In this document: piece after piece, positions 16,722-24,485 of the stretch | Position numbering within the stretch: position 1 is the stretch's first letter | Layout: every line of letters starts with the position of its first letter | Assembly: GCA_022750155.1 (NCBI GenBank) | Contig: JAKIWG010000009.1 | Span: 11,816 to 72,071 of the forward strand | DNA: 60,256 nucleotides | Origin: Thermoplasmata archaeon | GTDB lineage: Archaea; Thermoplasmatota; Thermoplasmata; Lutacidiplasmatales; UBA184 | Direction of reading: 5' to 3' | Notes under the pieces: generated by a model | Told to the model about the DNA's origin: nothing | Seen by the model: the letters and a program-made list of their open reading frames with translations, nothing else | Databases searched by the model: none | Program-made: the position numbers and the translations under genes

Positions 16722-17995
16722 GAATGCGGATCTCCCCCGGGGTCGCCTGCGGGGTCGTCCGAGCCCCGTCCTCCAAGAGTTACACGCACCGCGCGCTCGT
16801 GGCGGCATTCCTTTCCGGCCGACTGTCGACGATCGTAGACCCCCTCGATTCGGAAGACACAAGGGCCACCGCGCGAGGCCTGGAGGCCCTAGGCGGCCGA
16901 GTGCGTTTCGGGGAGAGCGCCTGGTCCATACGGCCTGGTCTCCCCAGGAGGCGTTCTCGCGGCACGACGATCCGTTGTGGCCGATCCGGCACGACGTTGC
17001 GGTTCCTTCTTTCGGTCGCCGCTCGGGAACCGAGAACGATACGGTTCACCGGCGATCCCCAGTTGGCCGGTCGCCCGATCGAACCGCTGCTCTCCGCGCT
17101 AGAGAGGCGAGGCTTGTCGGTCCGACTACCGCCGCTTCACCGGGGTCTTCCGCTGTCGGTTCGAGGCCCGATCGAAGCCGGAGCGACGGTTCTCGACACG
17201 ACGCTCAGCTCCCAGTTTCTTTCCTCGCTTCTTCTCGTTCTGCCCACATTGGCCGCGCCCTCCCGGATCCGTACGAGGGGGGCCTCCGTCTCCGCCCCGT
17301 ACGTCGCGGCGACGCGCTCCATCATGGGCCTCCAGGGCATCCACGTTCGGACGCGGGCCCGAACGTTCGATGTGCCCGCTCCCCAGCGGTATCGCGGGGG
17401 GACGATCCGCGTGCCGGGGGACGCGTCGTCGGCCGCATACCTTTGGGCGGCCGCCGCGATCACCGGGGGAGATGTGACGGTCCATCACGTGCCGGCACGA
17501 CCGGCGCAGGCCGATCTCGCGATCCTCGAGGTGTTCCGCCACGGGGGCACCCGGGTGAGCCGGACCGGTGACCGAGTGCGGGTACGGGGCCGCCTCCGAG
17601 GGCCGATCGACATCCAACTCGACGACGCCCCGGACCTTCTCCCTCTTCTCGGTGCCCTCTCCGCGGCCACCCCGGGGCGACATTGGATCCGGGGCGCGAC
17701 CCACGCCGCAGGGAAGGAGTCCGACCGGCGGCGCGCCACCGCGCGGCTGGTGCGCGCCCTGGGGGGGCGTGCGACGCTTACCGCACGGACCCTCCGCATC
17801 GATGGGACGGCCCGGCCGAGGTCGATCGGCCATGCCCAGTGGGACGACCATCGGATGGTGATGAGCGCCGCCGTAGGGGCCCTCGCCGCCCGACTGCCGT
17901 CATCGATCGGGGATCCGCGCACGGTGCGAAAATCGTTCCCGGAGTTCTGGACCGTGTTCCGCGGATTGGGCATCCGTTGCGAGGTCGCGCGATGA
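16718..17995 (+). CDS. aroA: 3-phosphoshikimate 1-carboxyvinyltransferase (EPSP synthase)
   Basis: 425 residues, two-domain enolpyruvyl transferase fold. Diagnostic motifs: substrate-contacting SSKSYTHRALV at the N-terminus, GRSGTTLRFLLSVAA, the APYVAATRSIM segment, DDAPDLLPLLGALSA with the catalytic aspartate, AGKESDRRR, and WDDHRMVMSAAVGA. It adds enolpyruvate to shikimate 3-phosphate. The GNSGTT motif usual in this family reads GRSGTT. ATG 16718 overlaps the shikimate kinase stop, and the TGA at 17993-17995 overlaps the first ATG of chorismate synthase. Several surface loops are arginine-rich compared with neighbours. Confidence 0.94.
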   Translation: MRMRISPGVACGVVRAPSSKSYTHRALVAAFLSGRLSTIVDPLDSEDTRATARGLEALGGRVRFGESAWSIRPGLPRRRSRGTTIRCGRSGTTLRFLLSVAAREPRTIRFTGDPQLAGRPIEPLLSALERRGLSVRLPPLHRGLPLSVRGPIEAGATVLDTTLSSQFLSSLLLVLPTLAAPSRIRTRGASVSAPYVAATRSIMGLQGIHVRTRARTFDVPAPQRYRGGTIRVPGDASSAAYLWAAAAITGGDVTVHHVPARPAQADLAILEVFRHGGTRVSRTGDRVRVRGRLRGPIDIQLDDAPDLLPLLGALSAATPGRHWIRGATHAAGKESDRRRATARLVRALGGRATLTARTLRIDGTARPRSIGHAQWDDHRMVMSAAVGALAARLPSSIGDPRTVRKSFPEFWTVFRGLGIRCEVAR

Positions 17996-19077
17996 TGGGT
18001 TTCGGAACCCGGTTCCAGGTCACGATATTCGGTTCGAGTCACGGTCCTGAGGTGGGCGCTAAGATCTCGGGGGTCCCGGCCGGGCGAGCGGTCTCGGTGG
18101 CGCGGATCCAGGAGGAGCTCGACCGACGTCGCCCCGTGGGCCGGCGGCTCGCCACGAAGCGACAGGAGGAGGACGTCCTATCGGTCGACTCGGGAATCTC
18201 CGGGGATCGCACCGACGGCACGCCCATTCGAGCGCACGTGGCGAACACGGATGTGCGACGGGAACCGTACGACCGCATCCGCGACACCCCCCGGCCCGGT
18301 CACGCCGACTATCCGGCGCGCGTCCGGTTCGGAGCGTCGGCCGACCTCGCCGGCGGTGGGATCTTCTCCGGCCGGATGACCGTGGGCCTCGTGATCGCAG
18401 GATCGATCGCCCGGCAGCTCCTGGAACCGCTCCACATCGATACGGCCGCATTCACGCGCGCCATCGGCCCGGTCGCCGTGGGCGAGCTCCCCCCGCTCCC
18501 CCTCCCGGAACTCCGCCGTCGCTCCGCCGAGAACGAGGTCGGCTGCCCGGATGCCGCGGTCGCCGAGAAGATGGCCGAAGCGATCGAAGCCGCTCGACGG
18601 GAGGGCGACAGCCTGGGCGGGATCATCGAGGCGTGGACGACCGGCATCCCGGTCGGCCTCGGCGAGCCGTTCTTCGGCTCGGTCGAAAGCACCCTGGCCG
18701 CGTTGGCGTTCTCGATTCCCGCGGTGAAAGGGGTGGAGTTCGGGGATGGGTTCGCCGCGGCCCGGTTGAAGGGCAGCGAGCACAATGACGGCTACCGGAT
18801 GAGCGAGGGGCACGTAACTCTCCTCAGCAATCACGCCGGGGGGATCTTGGGAGGACTCGCCACGGGAGCTCCGCTGGTGTATCGCGTCGCGGTCAAGCCG
18901 ACCTCCTCGATCTCGCGCCCCCAGCGGACCGTTCACCTCGAAACCGGCACGGACACCGAGATCGCGGTGACCGGTCGGCACGACCCGTGCATCGTTCCAC
19001 GCGCGGTCGTCGTGCTCGAGGCGACCACCTCCATCGGCCTGATCGAACTGGCTCTCCGCGGAGACTACCTGACGTGA
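17992..19077 (+). CDS. aroC: Chorismate synthase
   Basis: 361 residues, standard length. FMN-enzyme signatures include FGSSHGPEVGAKISGVPAG at the start, TPRPGHADY, GGGIFSGRMTVG, NEVGCPD, the AVKGVEFGDGF segment, SEHNDGY, NHAGGILGGL and the C-terminal RHDPCIVPRA. It converts EPSP to chorismate with reduced FMN. Two adjacent ATGs (17992, 17995) are possible; the first overlaps the aroA stop. Its own TGA overlaps the GTG of the next gene. It completes the chorismate pathway within a single operon. Confidence 0.95.
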   Translation: MMGFGTRFQVTIFGSSHGPEVGAKISGVPAGRAVSVARIQEELDRRRPVGRRLATKRQEEDVLSVDSGISGDRTDGTPIRAHVANTDVRREPYDRIRDTPRPGHADYPARVRFGASADLAGGGIFSGRMTVGLVIAGSIARQLLEPLHIDTAAFTRAIGPVAVGELPPLPLPELRRRSAENEVGCPDAAVAEKMAEAIEAARREGDSLGGIIEAWTTGIPVGLGEPFFGSVESTLAALAFSIPAVKGVEFGDGFAAARLKGSEHNDGYRMSEGHVTLLSNHAGGILGGLATGAPLVYRVAVKPTSSISRPQRTVHLETGTDTEIAVTGRHDPCIVPRAVVVLEATTSIGLIELALRGDYLT

Positions 19078-20153
19078 AGCCCACGGGAGCCCGGTGCGCC
19101 ATCCTGGGGGCGACCGGCTACATCGGACAACATTTTGCGCGCCTCCTGGCGCAACATCCATGGTTCGGGCCGCCCCGACTCATCGCATCCCCAAGGACGG
19201 CGGGCCGGACCCTCGCGGAGCTCTGGGAACTCGCGGAACCCCCACCGGAGCGCCTCGCCCTCGCTCCGGTCGAATCGGCGAGCCCGGCCCGACTGGCCCG
19301 GGAGGGGATTCGCCTGGTGTTCAGCGCGCTCCCGTCCGGGGTCGCCGGTCCATTCGAGGCCGATTGCCTGCGACGCGGGATCAGTGTCTTCTCGAACGCG
19401 TCGGACCACCGGTTCGGGGCGCGGATGCCCCTGCTGGTACCCGAGGTGAACCCCGACCATCTCGCGATCGCCCCTCGCACGGGCCGACCGATCCTCGTGA
19501 CCAATCCGAACTGCACCGCCACGGGCCTGGTGGTCGCGATGAGGCCGATCGTCTCCCTATTGCGACCCCGGACCGTCCACGTCGCCACCTATCAAGCCCT
19601 GTCCGGTGCGGGCTTGCCGGGACTCTCCTCCATGTCGATGACCGACAACGTGATCCCGTTCATCGCTCAGGAGGAGGAGAAGGTGGCCCGAGAGTCGACC
19701 CGCTTGCTCGGGGAACTTCGGGGCGGTCGGGTTCGCAGTCTGGGGGTCCCGTTCCTTGCGAACTGCGCGCGGGTGGGAGTACGCGACGGCCACCTCGAGG
19801 CGGTCACCGTCGAAGCGACCGGATCCCCGACGGGGAGCGAACTCCTCTCGGCGTGGCGCGAGTTCGACCCGCTGCGAGGAATGGGTCTCCCGACGGCCCC
19901 GAGCCCACCCGTGCTCCTCCGAGAAGAGGCCGATCGTCCCCAGCCCCGGCGCGACCTCTGGGCCGGCTCGCCTACGGCCGCCCGCGGGATGGCCGTCGTC
20001 GTGGGCCGGGTGCGGTGGGACCCGCCGTACCTGCGATTCTTCCTACTTTCGCACAACGCCGTGCGTGGCGGAGCCGGCGGGTCCGTCCTCAACGCCGAGT
20101 GGGCGGCGGTCAAGGGACGGTTGCCAGGGTACGGACCGGAGGCCGGCGCGTGA
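19074..20153 (+). CDS. asd: Aspartate-semialdehyde dehydrogenase
   Basis: 359 residues. The N-terminal Rossmann motif is LGATGYIGQHFARLL; the nucleophile is C147 in TNPNCTATG; YQALSGAGLPG and the CARVGVRDGH segment match the archaeal/fungal-type enzyme. It reduces aspartyl phosphate to L-aspartate semialdehyde, a substrate of ADTH synthase in this same operon as well as the precursor of homoserine and lysine. The GTG start overlaps the chorismate synthase stop and its TGA overlaps the GTG of aspartate kinase, so the coupling is unbroken. ATG-less initiation recurs through this operon. Confidence 0.94.
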   Translation: MKPTGARCAILGATGYIGQHFARLLAQHPWFGPPRLIASPRTAGRTLAELWELAEPPPERLALAPVESASPARLAREGIRLVFSALPSGVAGPFEADCLRRGISVFSNASDHRFGARMPLLVPEVNPDHLAIAPRTGRPILVTNPNCTATGLVVAMRPIVSLLRPRTVHVATYQALSGAGLPGLSSMSMTDNVIPFIAQEEEKVARESTRLLGELRGGRVRSLGVPFLANCARVGVRDGHLEAVTVEATGSPTGSELLSAWREFDPLRGMGLPTAPSPPVLLREEADRPQPRRDLWAGSPTAARGMAVVVGRVRWDPPYLRFFLLSHNAVRGGAGGSVLNAEWAAVKGRLPGYGPEAGA

Positions 20154-21466
20154 CGATGAACGGTCCGGTGGTCCTGAAGTTCGGCGGGGCGGCCCTCTCC
20201 GAACCGGCCCGGGTGGTCGAGCGGGTCCGTGCGGCGCGGGGGGAGGGAGCCGGGGTCGTCGTGGTCGCCTCCGCGCGCGCCGGGATCACGGACCTCCTGG
20301 CCGAGGTCCTCGCACGACCGGGAGACGAGCCGCTTCGCCGGCGCGCCCTCGCCCGGCTCGAATCCAGCCACCGGGGCCTCCCCGAGCAGGGTACGACCCA
20401 TCTCGCGCGAACGGCCCGGCTGCTTGGGCGGATCGAACGAGACTACCCGGCGGACCGCCCCTTGGGGGACCGCCTCCTGAGCCAGGGAGAGCGGCTCTCC
20501 GCCACCTGGCTCGCCGGCCGGCTTCGACATGCCGGAATCCCGGCCGTGGCCGTCGAGGCCGACCATCTGGGCCTCATGACCGATAACTCCTATGGCGCCT
20601 CCTCCATCCTGCTGGGGCCCTCGCAGCGCAACGTACGACGGGGCCTGCAGCCGATCCTGCGTAGCGGGCGGGTCCCCGTGGTCACCGGATTCTTCGGACG
20701 GAGCCAGGAAGGTCGCGTGGCGGTGCTCGGGCGGGGAGGCTCCGACTACTCCGCCACGGCGATCGGCGCCGCCCTGCGCGCTCGCCGGGTCGAGCTCGTC
20801 AAGCGCGACGTGGCGATCTTTACCGCGGACCCGAAGCGGGTTCCCGATGCTCGCCCGATCCGATGGCTGACGTACGAGGAGGCGGAGGAACTCGCCCAGT
20901 TCGGCGCCCGGGTGCTCCACCCGCTCTCGATCGAGCCGGCCCGCCACGCCGGCGTTCAGATCGTGGTCCGGTCGCTCGGCCGAGGGGGCACGACGACGAC
21001 CATCGGTCCCGCCAACGGGCACCGTCCGATCCGCGCGATCACATCGCGATCCCCGCTCAAGCTGTTCCATCTGAGGGTCGCCGCCGGGGGGGAACGCCCC
21101 GGGGTGGCGGCCGAGGTGACCGAACGCCTCGCCGCCGCCGGGGTGAATCTCGTGACCCTGTTCACGTCGGCCTCGATGCTCTCGGTGGTCGTGGAACCCG
21201 CGGCGTCGGCGAGCACGTTGCGCGCGCTCGCACCCATGACCGGGGAGCCGGGCGCAGGGCGGCTCGAACGGCCGCGCCCGGTGGCGCTGGTCGCCGCGAT
21301 CGGCCGGGGCGTGACGGGCGACGTGCTGCGGCGCGCCCACCGCATCCTCCGCGGCGCCGAGGGCGTCGTGGCCAGCCCGAGGTCGATCTCGATGGTCATC
21401 CCGCTCCACCGGGAGCGCGACGTCGTGCGGGGGCTCCATCGGACCCTGGTGCGGCGCCGCGGCTGA
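20150..21466 (+). CDS. lysC: Aspartate kinase with C-terminal ACT domains
   Basis: 438 residues from GTG 20150 (ATG 20156 is equally plausible). The kinase domain starts with VVLKFGGAAL and contains VVVVASARAGITD, GERLSATWLA, VLGRGGSDYSA and KRDVAIFTADP. From about residue 300 a pair of ACT-like regulatory segments is seen (FHLRVAAGGERPGVAAEV and VALVAAIGRGVTGDV), usual sites of threonine or lysine feedback. It phosphorylates aspartate. As the last gene of the aromatic operon it would supply aspartate semialdehyde for ADTH synthase. Nothing in the next 120 bases continues the operon. Confidence 0.94.
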   Translation: MTMNGPVVLKFGGAALSEPARVVERVRAARGEGAGVVVVASARAGITDLLAEVLARPGDEPLRRRALARLESSHRGLPEQGTTHLARTARLLGRIERDYPADRPLGDRLLSQGERLSATWLAGRLRHAGIPAVAVEADHLGLMTDNSYGASSILLGPSQRNVRRGLQPILRSGRVPVVTGFFGRSQEGRVAVLGRGGSDYSATAIGAALRARRVELVKRDVAIFTADPKRVPDARPIRWLTYEEAEELAQFGARVLHPLSIEPARHAGVQIVVRSLGRGGTTTTIGPANGHRPIRAITSRSPLKLFHLRVAAGGERPGVAAEVTERLAAAGVNLVTLFTSASMLSVVVEPAASASTLRALAPMTGEPGAGRLERPRPVALVAAIGRGVTGDVLRRAHRILRGAEGVVASPRSISMVIPLHRERDVVRGLHRTLVRRRG

Positions 21467-21589
21467 CCTCGGCCCCGGCGTTCCCCGAATGGCCCCCCGA
21501 CGCGCTTTTGAGAAGGACCGGCGTCGGGCCGCCGCGACCCCGTCCCCCGCGCGACCGCGCGCGGAGGCAAGGGTCCCCCGATCACCTCC

Positions 21590-22240
21590 ATGAAAACGTT
21601 CGTCAAGCTGTGCGGTCTGACCGACGCCGAGAGCGTGCGGCTCGTTCCGGAGGGCGGGGCCGCAGGATTCGTGATCGACGTGCCGAGCTCGCCCTCCAAC
21701 CTCTCCATCGCTCGGGCGGCGGAGCTCCTCCCCGACCTCTCCACGGAGGCCGAGGCGTGGGCGGTCGTTTCCGACCCCTCGGCCGACCTGGTCCACCGCC
21801 TGTTCGATGAGGTCGGGGTCGACCGCATCGAGGTGTTCGGGGCGATCCCCCAGACCGAGCTCGAGTTCCTTGAGATCCACCACGTGGTCCCCTCGCTCCC
21901 GATCCCGCCTGTGGGCACGGAGGGGCCCAGCCCCCCCATACCTCCGGCCGAGGACTACTCCCGGCTGCACCTGCATGCGGCGGGCAAGCCCCTCGAGACC
22001 GGGCTCTCGGGGCTCCCCAACTGGGAGATGTGCGCCACCCTCATCGACGGCCAACCCGGGCGAAAGCTGGTGCTCTCTGGGGGGCTCACCGTGGAGAACG
22101 TCGGCGAGGCGATGGCGACGGTACGGCCCTGGGGCCTCGACGTCTCGGCCGGCATCGAGTCCTCGCCCGGGGTCAAGGACCCGGCGCGGATCCGGGCGTT
22201 CCTCGCCGCCGTCGAGGCCGCGGAGCGACCGGCGCCCTAG
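21590..22240 (+). CDS. trpF: Phosphoribosylanthranilate isomerase-like protein (divergent TrpF)
   Basis: 216 residues. It begins with the TrpF motif KLCGLT (catalytic cysteine C8) and ends with the phosphate-binding [12 protein letters not shown] and [21 protein letters not shown] blocks, so the family assignment is firm. In the middle, where TrpF normally has LLD with the catalytic aspartate followed by a GGTG loop, this protein reads [17 protein letters not shown], without an aspartate. It may use another residue, or may have changed function. No other trp genes are adjacent. ATG 21590 lies 123 bases after lysC; no clear TATA box is seen, so readthrough from the aromatic operon is possible. 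Confidence 0.75.
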   Translation: MKTFVKLCGLTDAESVRLVPEGGAAGFVIDVPSSPSNLSIARAAELLPDLSTEAEAWAVVSDPSADLVHRLFDEVGVDRIEVFGAIPQTELEFLEIHHVVPSLPIPPVGTEGPSPPIPPAEDYSRLHLHAAGKPLETGLSGLPNWEMCATLIDGQPGRKLVLSGGLTVENVGEAMATVRPWGLDVSAGIESSPGVKDPARIRAFLAAVEAAERPAP

Positions 22241-22277
22241 TACTCCCGCCGAACGTTGCGCCGTCTAGGTCGGGGAT

Positions 22278-23339
22278 TCAGGGCCGGACCCGTTCCAGGC
22301 TGAGATAGATCACCGCTCCGGAATCGGGGACCGCGGCGAGGAGGAACTCCTTGCGGACGCCCTGGGCGACCCGGACCGCGCCGGCGATCTCCGGCCACGC
22401 GGTGACGTGGTCCGTCCGAACGGCCTGGATCAGGTAGCGAGCGTGGGCCGTCTCCGGATTCCTGGGGTACCCGCGGAAATGCGAACCGTACTTGAATCCG
22501 GTCTTGACGATCAACTTGCGCGCTCGCAGGTCGCGGTACGCCCCGAGGCGCTCTCGGAACCGTCGGTCGAGGCGGGACGCCCGGGCGAGGAACCGGTCGC
22601 TCTCGATCGTCCGTCTCCCCCGGGCATCCCGGAGCTGAAGCTCGCCAAGCTCGAGCAGGTGGGCCGCCTCGATCACCGAGAGCTCCAGGCGCGCCCCGAC
22701 CCGGCTCCCATATGCCATCGCGCCTCCCAGCGTCGCCACCGGCTCCGGGTCGAACACCACGACGCGGTCCTCGGTGACCCACCCCGTGGCCGGGGGAGAC
22801 AGGGGGACCGCCACGTGGCTCCCGACGGGGGACGGACGGCGGATTCGATAGTACGTCAGGTCGGACTCCTCGTCCACGACGCCGAGCAGGAGCGTCTTGC
22901 GGGCGGCCTGGGCACGCTCGGCCAGGTCGAACAATCGCGCCACGTCGAACGGTACCCGCTCGGAGAACGGCTCGATCCAGAACTTGGACGGGGTCTTGTG
23001 GAGCACTCCGCCCCGAGGGAGCGCGGCGAACGCCACGGGCGGGGGCGTGGCCCGGACGACGTATCCCCGTTGTCGGAGGTCCCGGTAGACGAGGTACCGG
23101 ACCCCGAAACCGGATTCGGCCCGCGAAGCCCGACGGAAGAGCGAGGGCCACTCGAGCGTGGCTCCCCTCGAGTCCGTGAGGACCAGCCGGCCCATCTCGA
23201 GCAGGTAGCTCGCCTCGAACCGGTCGAGATGGAGCCCGCCCGGCTGTAGGGTGCCGAAGTACCCCCGACCGTACACCGTACCCGCCTCGGAGGGGTCGGC
23301 GACGACCGCGGTCGCGTCGGCGGCCGCGAGACCGCTCAC
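22278..23339 (-). CDS. endA: tRNA-splicing endonuclease, two-repeat type
   Basis: 353 residues containing two EndA-like repeats, the architecture of the homodimeric euryarchaeal enzymes. The second repeat holds the catalytic triad Y284 (in FKYGSHFRGY), H299 (in ETAHARYLI) and K330 (in GVRKEFLLAAV); the first repeat (about 20-165) has lost it and is structural. The enzyme cuts bulge-helix-bulge motifs of intron-containing tRNAs and rRNA precursors. It overlaps pyrE by four bases and closes a seven-gene operon. A tRNA-Glu with an unusual T-loop intron lies 11.5 kb away and is a likely substrate. Confidence 0.92.
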   Translation of the reverse strand: MSGLAAADATAVVADPSEAGTVYGRGYFGTLQPGGLHLDRFEASYLLEMGRLVLTDSRGATLEWPSLFRRASRAESGFGVRYLVYRDLRQRGYVVRATPPPVAFAALPRGGVLHKTPSKFWIEPFSERVPFDVARLFDLAERAQAARKTLLLGVVDEESDLTYYRIRRPSPVGSHVAVPLSPPATGWVTEDRVVVFDPEPVATLGGAMAYGSRVGARLELSVIEAAHLLELGELQLRDARGRRTIESDRFLARASRLDRRFRERLGAYRDLRARKLIVKTGFKYGSHFRGYPRNPETAHARYLIQAVRTDHVTAWPEIAGAVRVAQGVRKEFLLAAVPDSGAVIYLSLERVRP

Positions 23340-23872
23340 GTCGCGGCCCCGCGAAGCTCCGAGAGCGTGACGAGGGGCTCGAGGGTGACCCCGACGGCCG
23401 CGAGCTTCTCGCGGGCTCCCGCCTCTCGGTCGACGACCACGAGGACCCGGTCGACGACCGCTCCCGCCCCCCGCAAGACCTGGACCGTCTCAACCACCGA
23501 GCCGCCGGTGGTCGTCACGTCCTCGAGGACGACCACGCGCGACCCGGGGGGAATCTCCCCCTCGAGGCGCTGCTGGGTCCCGTGGGCCTTCGCCGATTTC
23601 CGGACCACCGCATACGGGTGGCCCGTGACCAGCGCCGTCGCGACGACGAGCGGCACCGCCCCGAGCTCCATGCCCGCCAACCGGTCGGCCACGCCGACCC
23701 GCTCCGCGAGCAGCTTCGCCATCACCTTCAGCCGGGCCGGGTCGCTCCAGGCGCGCTTGATATCGACGTAGACGTCGGAGGTCTGGCCGGAGGCGAGCGT
23801 GAACCGGCCGAATCGCACCGCCCCCGAAGAGTTCAGGGCCCGGACGAGTTCGGCGCGGTCGTCGGAGTTCAT
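23336..23872 (-). CDS. pyrE: Orotate phosphoribosyltransferase
   Basis: 178 residues, typical archaeal length. The PRPP-binding motif is VVVLEDVTTTGGSVVE; the N-terminal FGRFTLASGQTSDVYVDIKRA is the orotate-binding start of PyrE, and VVRKSAKAHGTQQ is the flexible catalytic loop with its lysines. It makes orotidine 5'-phosphate from orotate and PRPP. It lies 16 bases after the CarS gene and overlaps endA by ATGA, within a mixed lipid/nucleotide/tRNA operon. Confidence 0.94.
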   Translation of the reverse strand: MNSDDRAELVRALNSSGAVRFGRFTLASGQTSDVYVDIKRAWSDPARLKVMAKLLAERVGVADRLAGMELGAVPLVVATALVTGHPYAVVRKSAKAHGTQQRLEGEIPPGSRVVVLEDVTTTGGSVVETVQVLRGAGAVVDRVLVVVDREAGAREKLAAVGVTLEPLVTLSELRGAAT

Positions 23873-23888
23873 CGGTGACCCTGCGGAC

Positions 23889-24470
23889 TCACCACGGGAC
23901 CTTCTTCAGGCCGAGCTGGTAGCCGACCCAGTTGAACCCGACGTGGAACGCGAGCGTGAAAAACACGAGCCATAAGATGCCTTCCCAGTTCCCGAAGACC
24001 GGAACGAACGTGGCCGGGAACGCCACGAGGCCGATCCCGACCGGCACGAGCACGAACGGGAGCTGGTCGAGCAGCACCGCGCGCGCTCCGCTCCCCAGGC
24101 CGAGACGACGCTTGATGAACGAACCGAGCGCGTCCCCCGCCATGGGGCCCATGCCCAGGAGCACGCCCAGCGGCACCGCGGCGAGTACGCTCGGCCCGAA
24201 CGTCGGAACGATCGACTGGTACTGGGGGTACGCGAGGATCAGGTACGCCTGGAGCAACGCGAACGGTAGGGCGAAGAACGTTCCGAACAGGAAGCCGGAC
24301 CACGTCTTCGAGGCCCCGAGCACCCTTCGACCGTCCCAGGGCCAGGTCCGACCGAGATCCATCGGGGGGCCTCGGCCCCCGGGCAGTGTGGCCGAGGAGT
24401 TGGCGATGAACGAGCTCGTGAGGGTCCAGAGGACCGCGGCTCCGGGCACGAGCCACGCGTAATCGACCAC
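23889..24470 (-). CDS. carS: CDP-archaeol synthase
   Basis: 193 residues of the CarS (former DUF46) membrane family. It has about five hydrophobic helices and the conserved loops SSATLPGGRGPPMDLGRTW, RVLGASKTWSGFL and GPMAGDALGSFIKRRLG, resembling CDP-diglyceride synthases. It activates unsaturated archaetidic acid with CTP, the third committed step of archaeal phospholipid synthesis. The genes for the first two prenyl-transfer steps lie upstream in the same operon. Start ATG at 24470, 15 bases after the peptidase gene. Confidence 0.9.
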   Translation of the reverse strand: MVDYAWLVPGAAVLWTLTSSFIANSSATLPGGRGPPMDLGRTWPWDGRRVLGASKTWSGFLFGTFFALPFALLQAYLILAYPQYQSIVPTFGPSVLAAVPLGVLLGMGPMAGDALGSFIKRRLGLGSGARAVLLDQLPFVLVPVGIGLVAFPATFVPVFGNWEGILWLVFFTLAFHVGFNWVGYQLGLKKVPW

Positions 24471-24485
24471 GGCGGCGTATCCCCT

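Noticed and set aside
21579-21588. GGAGGTGATC on the minus strand, identical to an ideal Shine-Dalgarno sequence
   Set aside because: No start codon or gene follows it on the minus strand; on the plus strand it is only the spacer before trpF.
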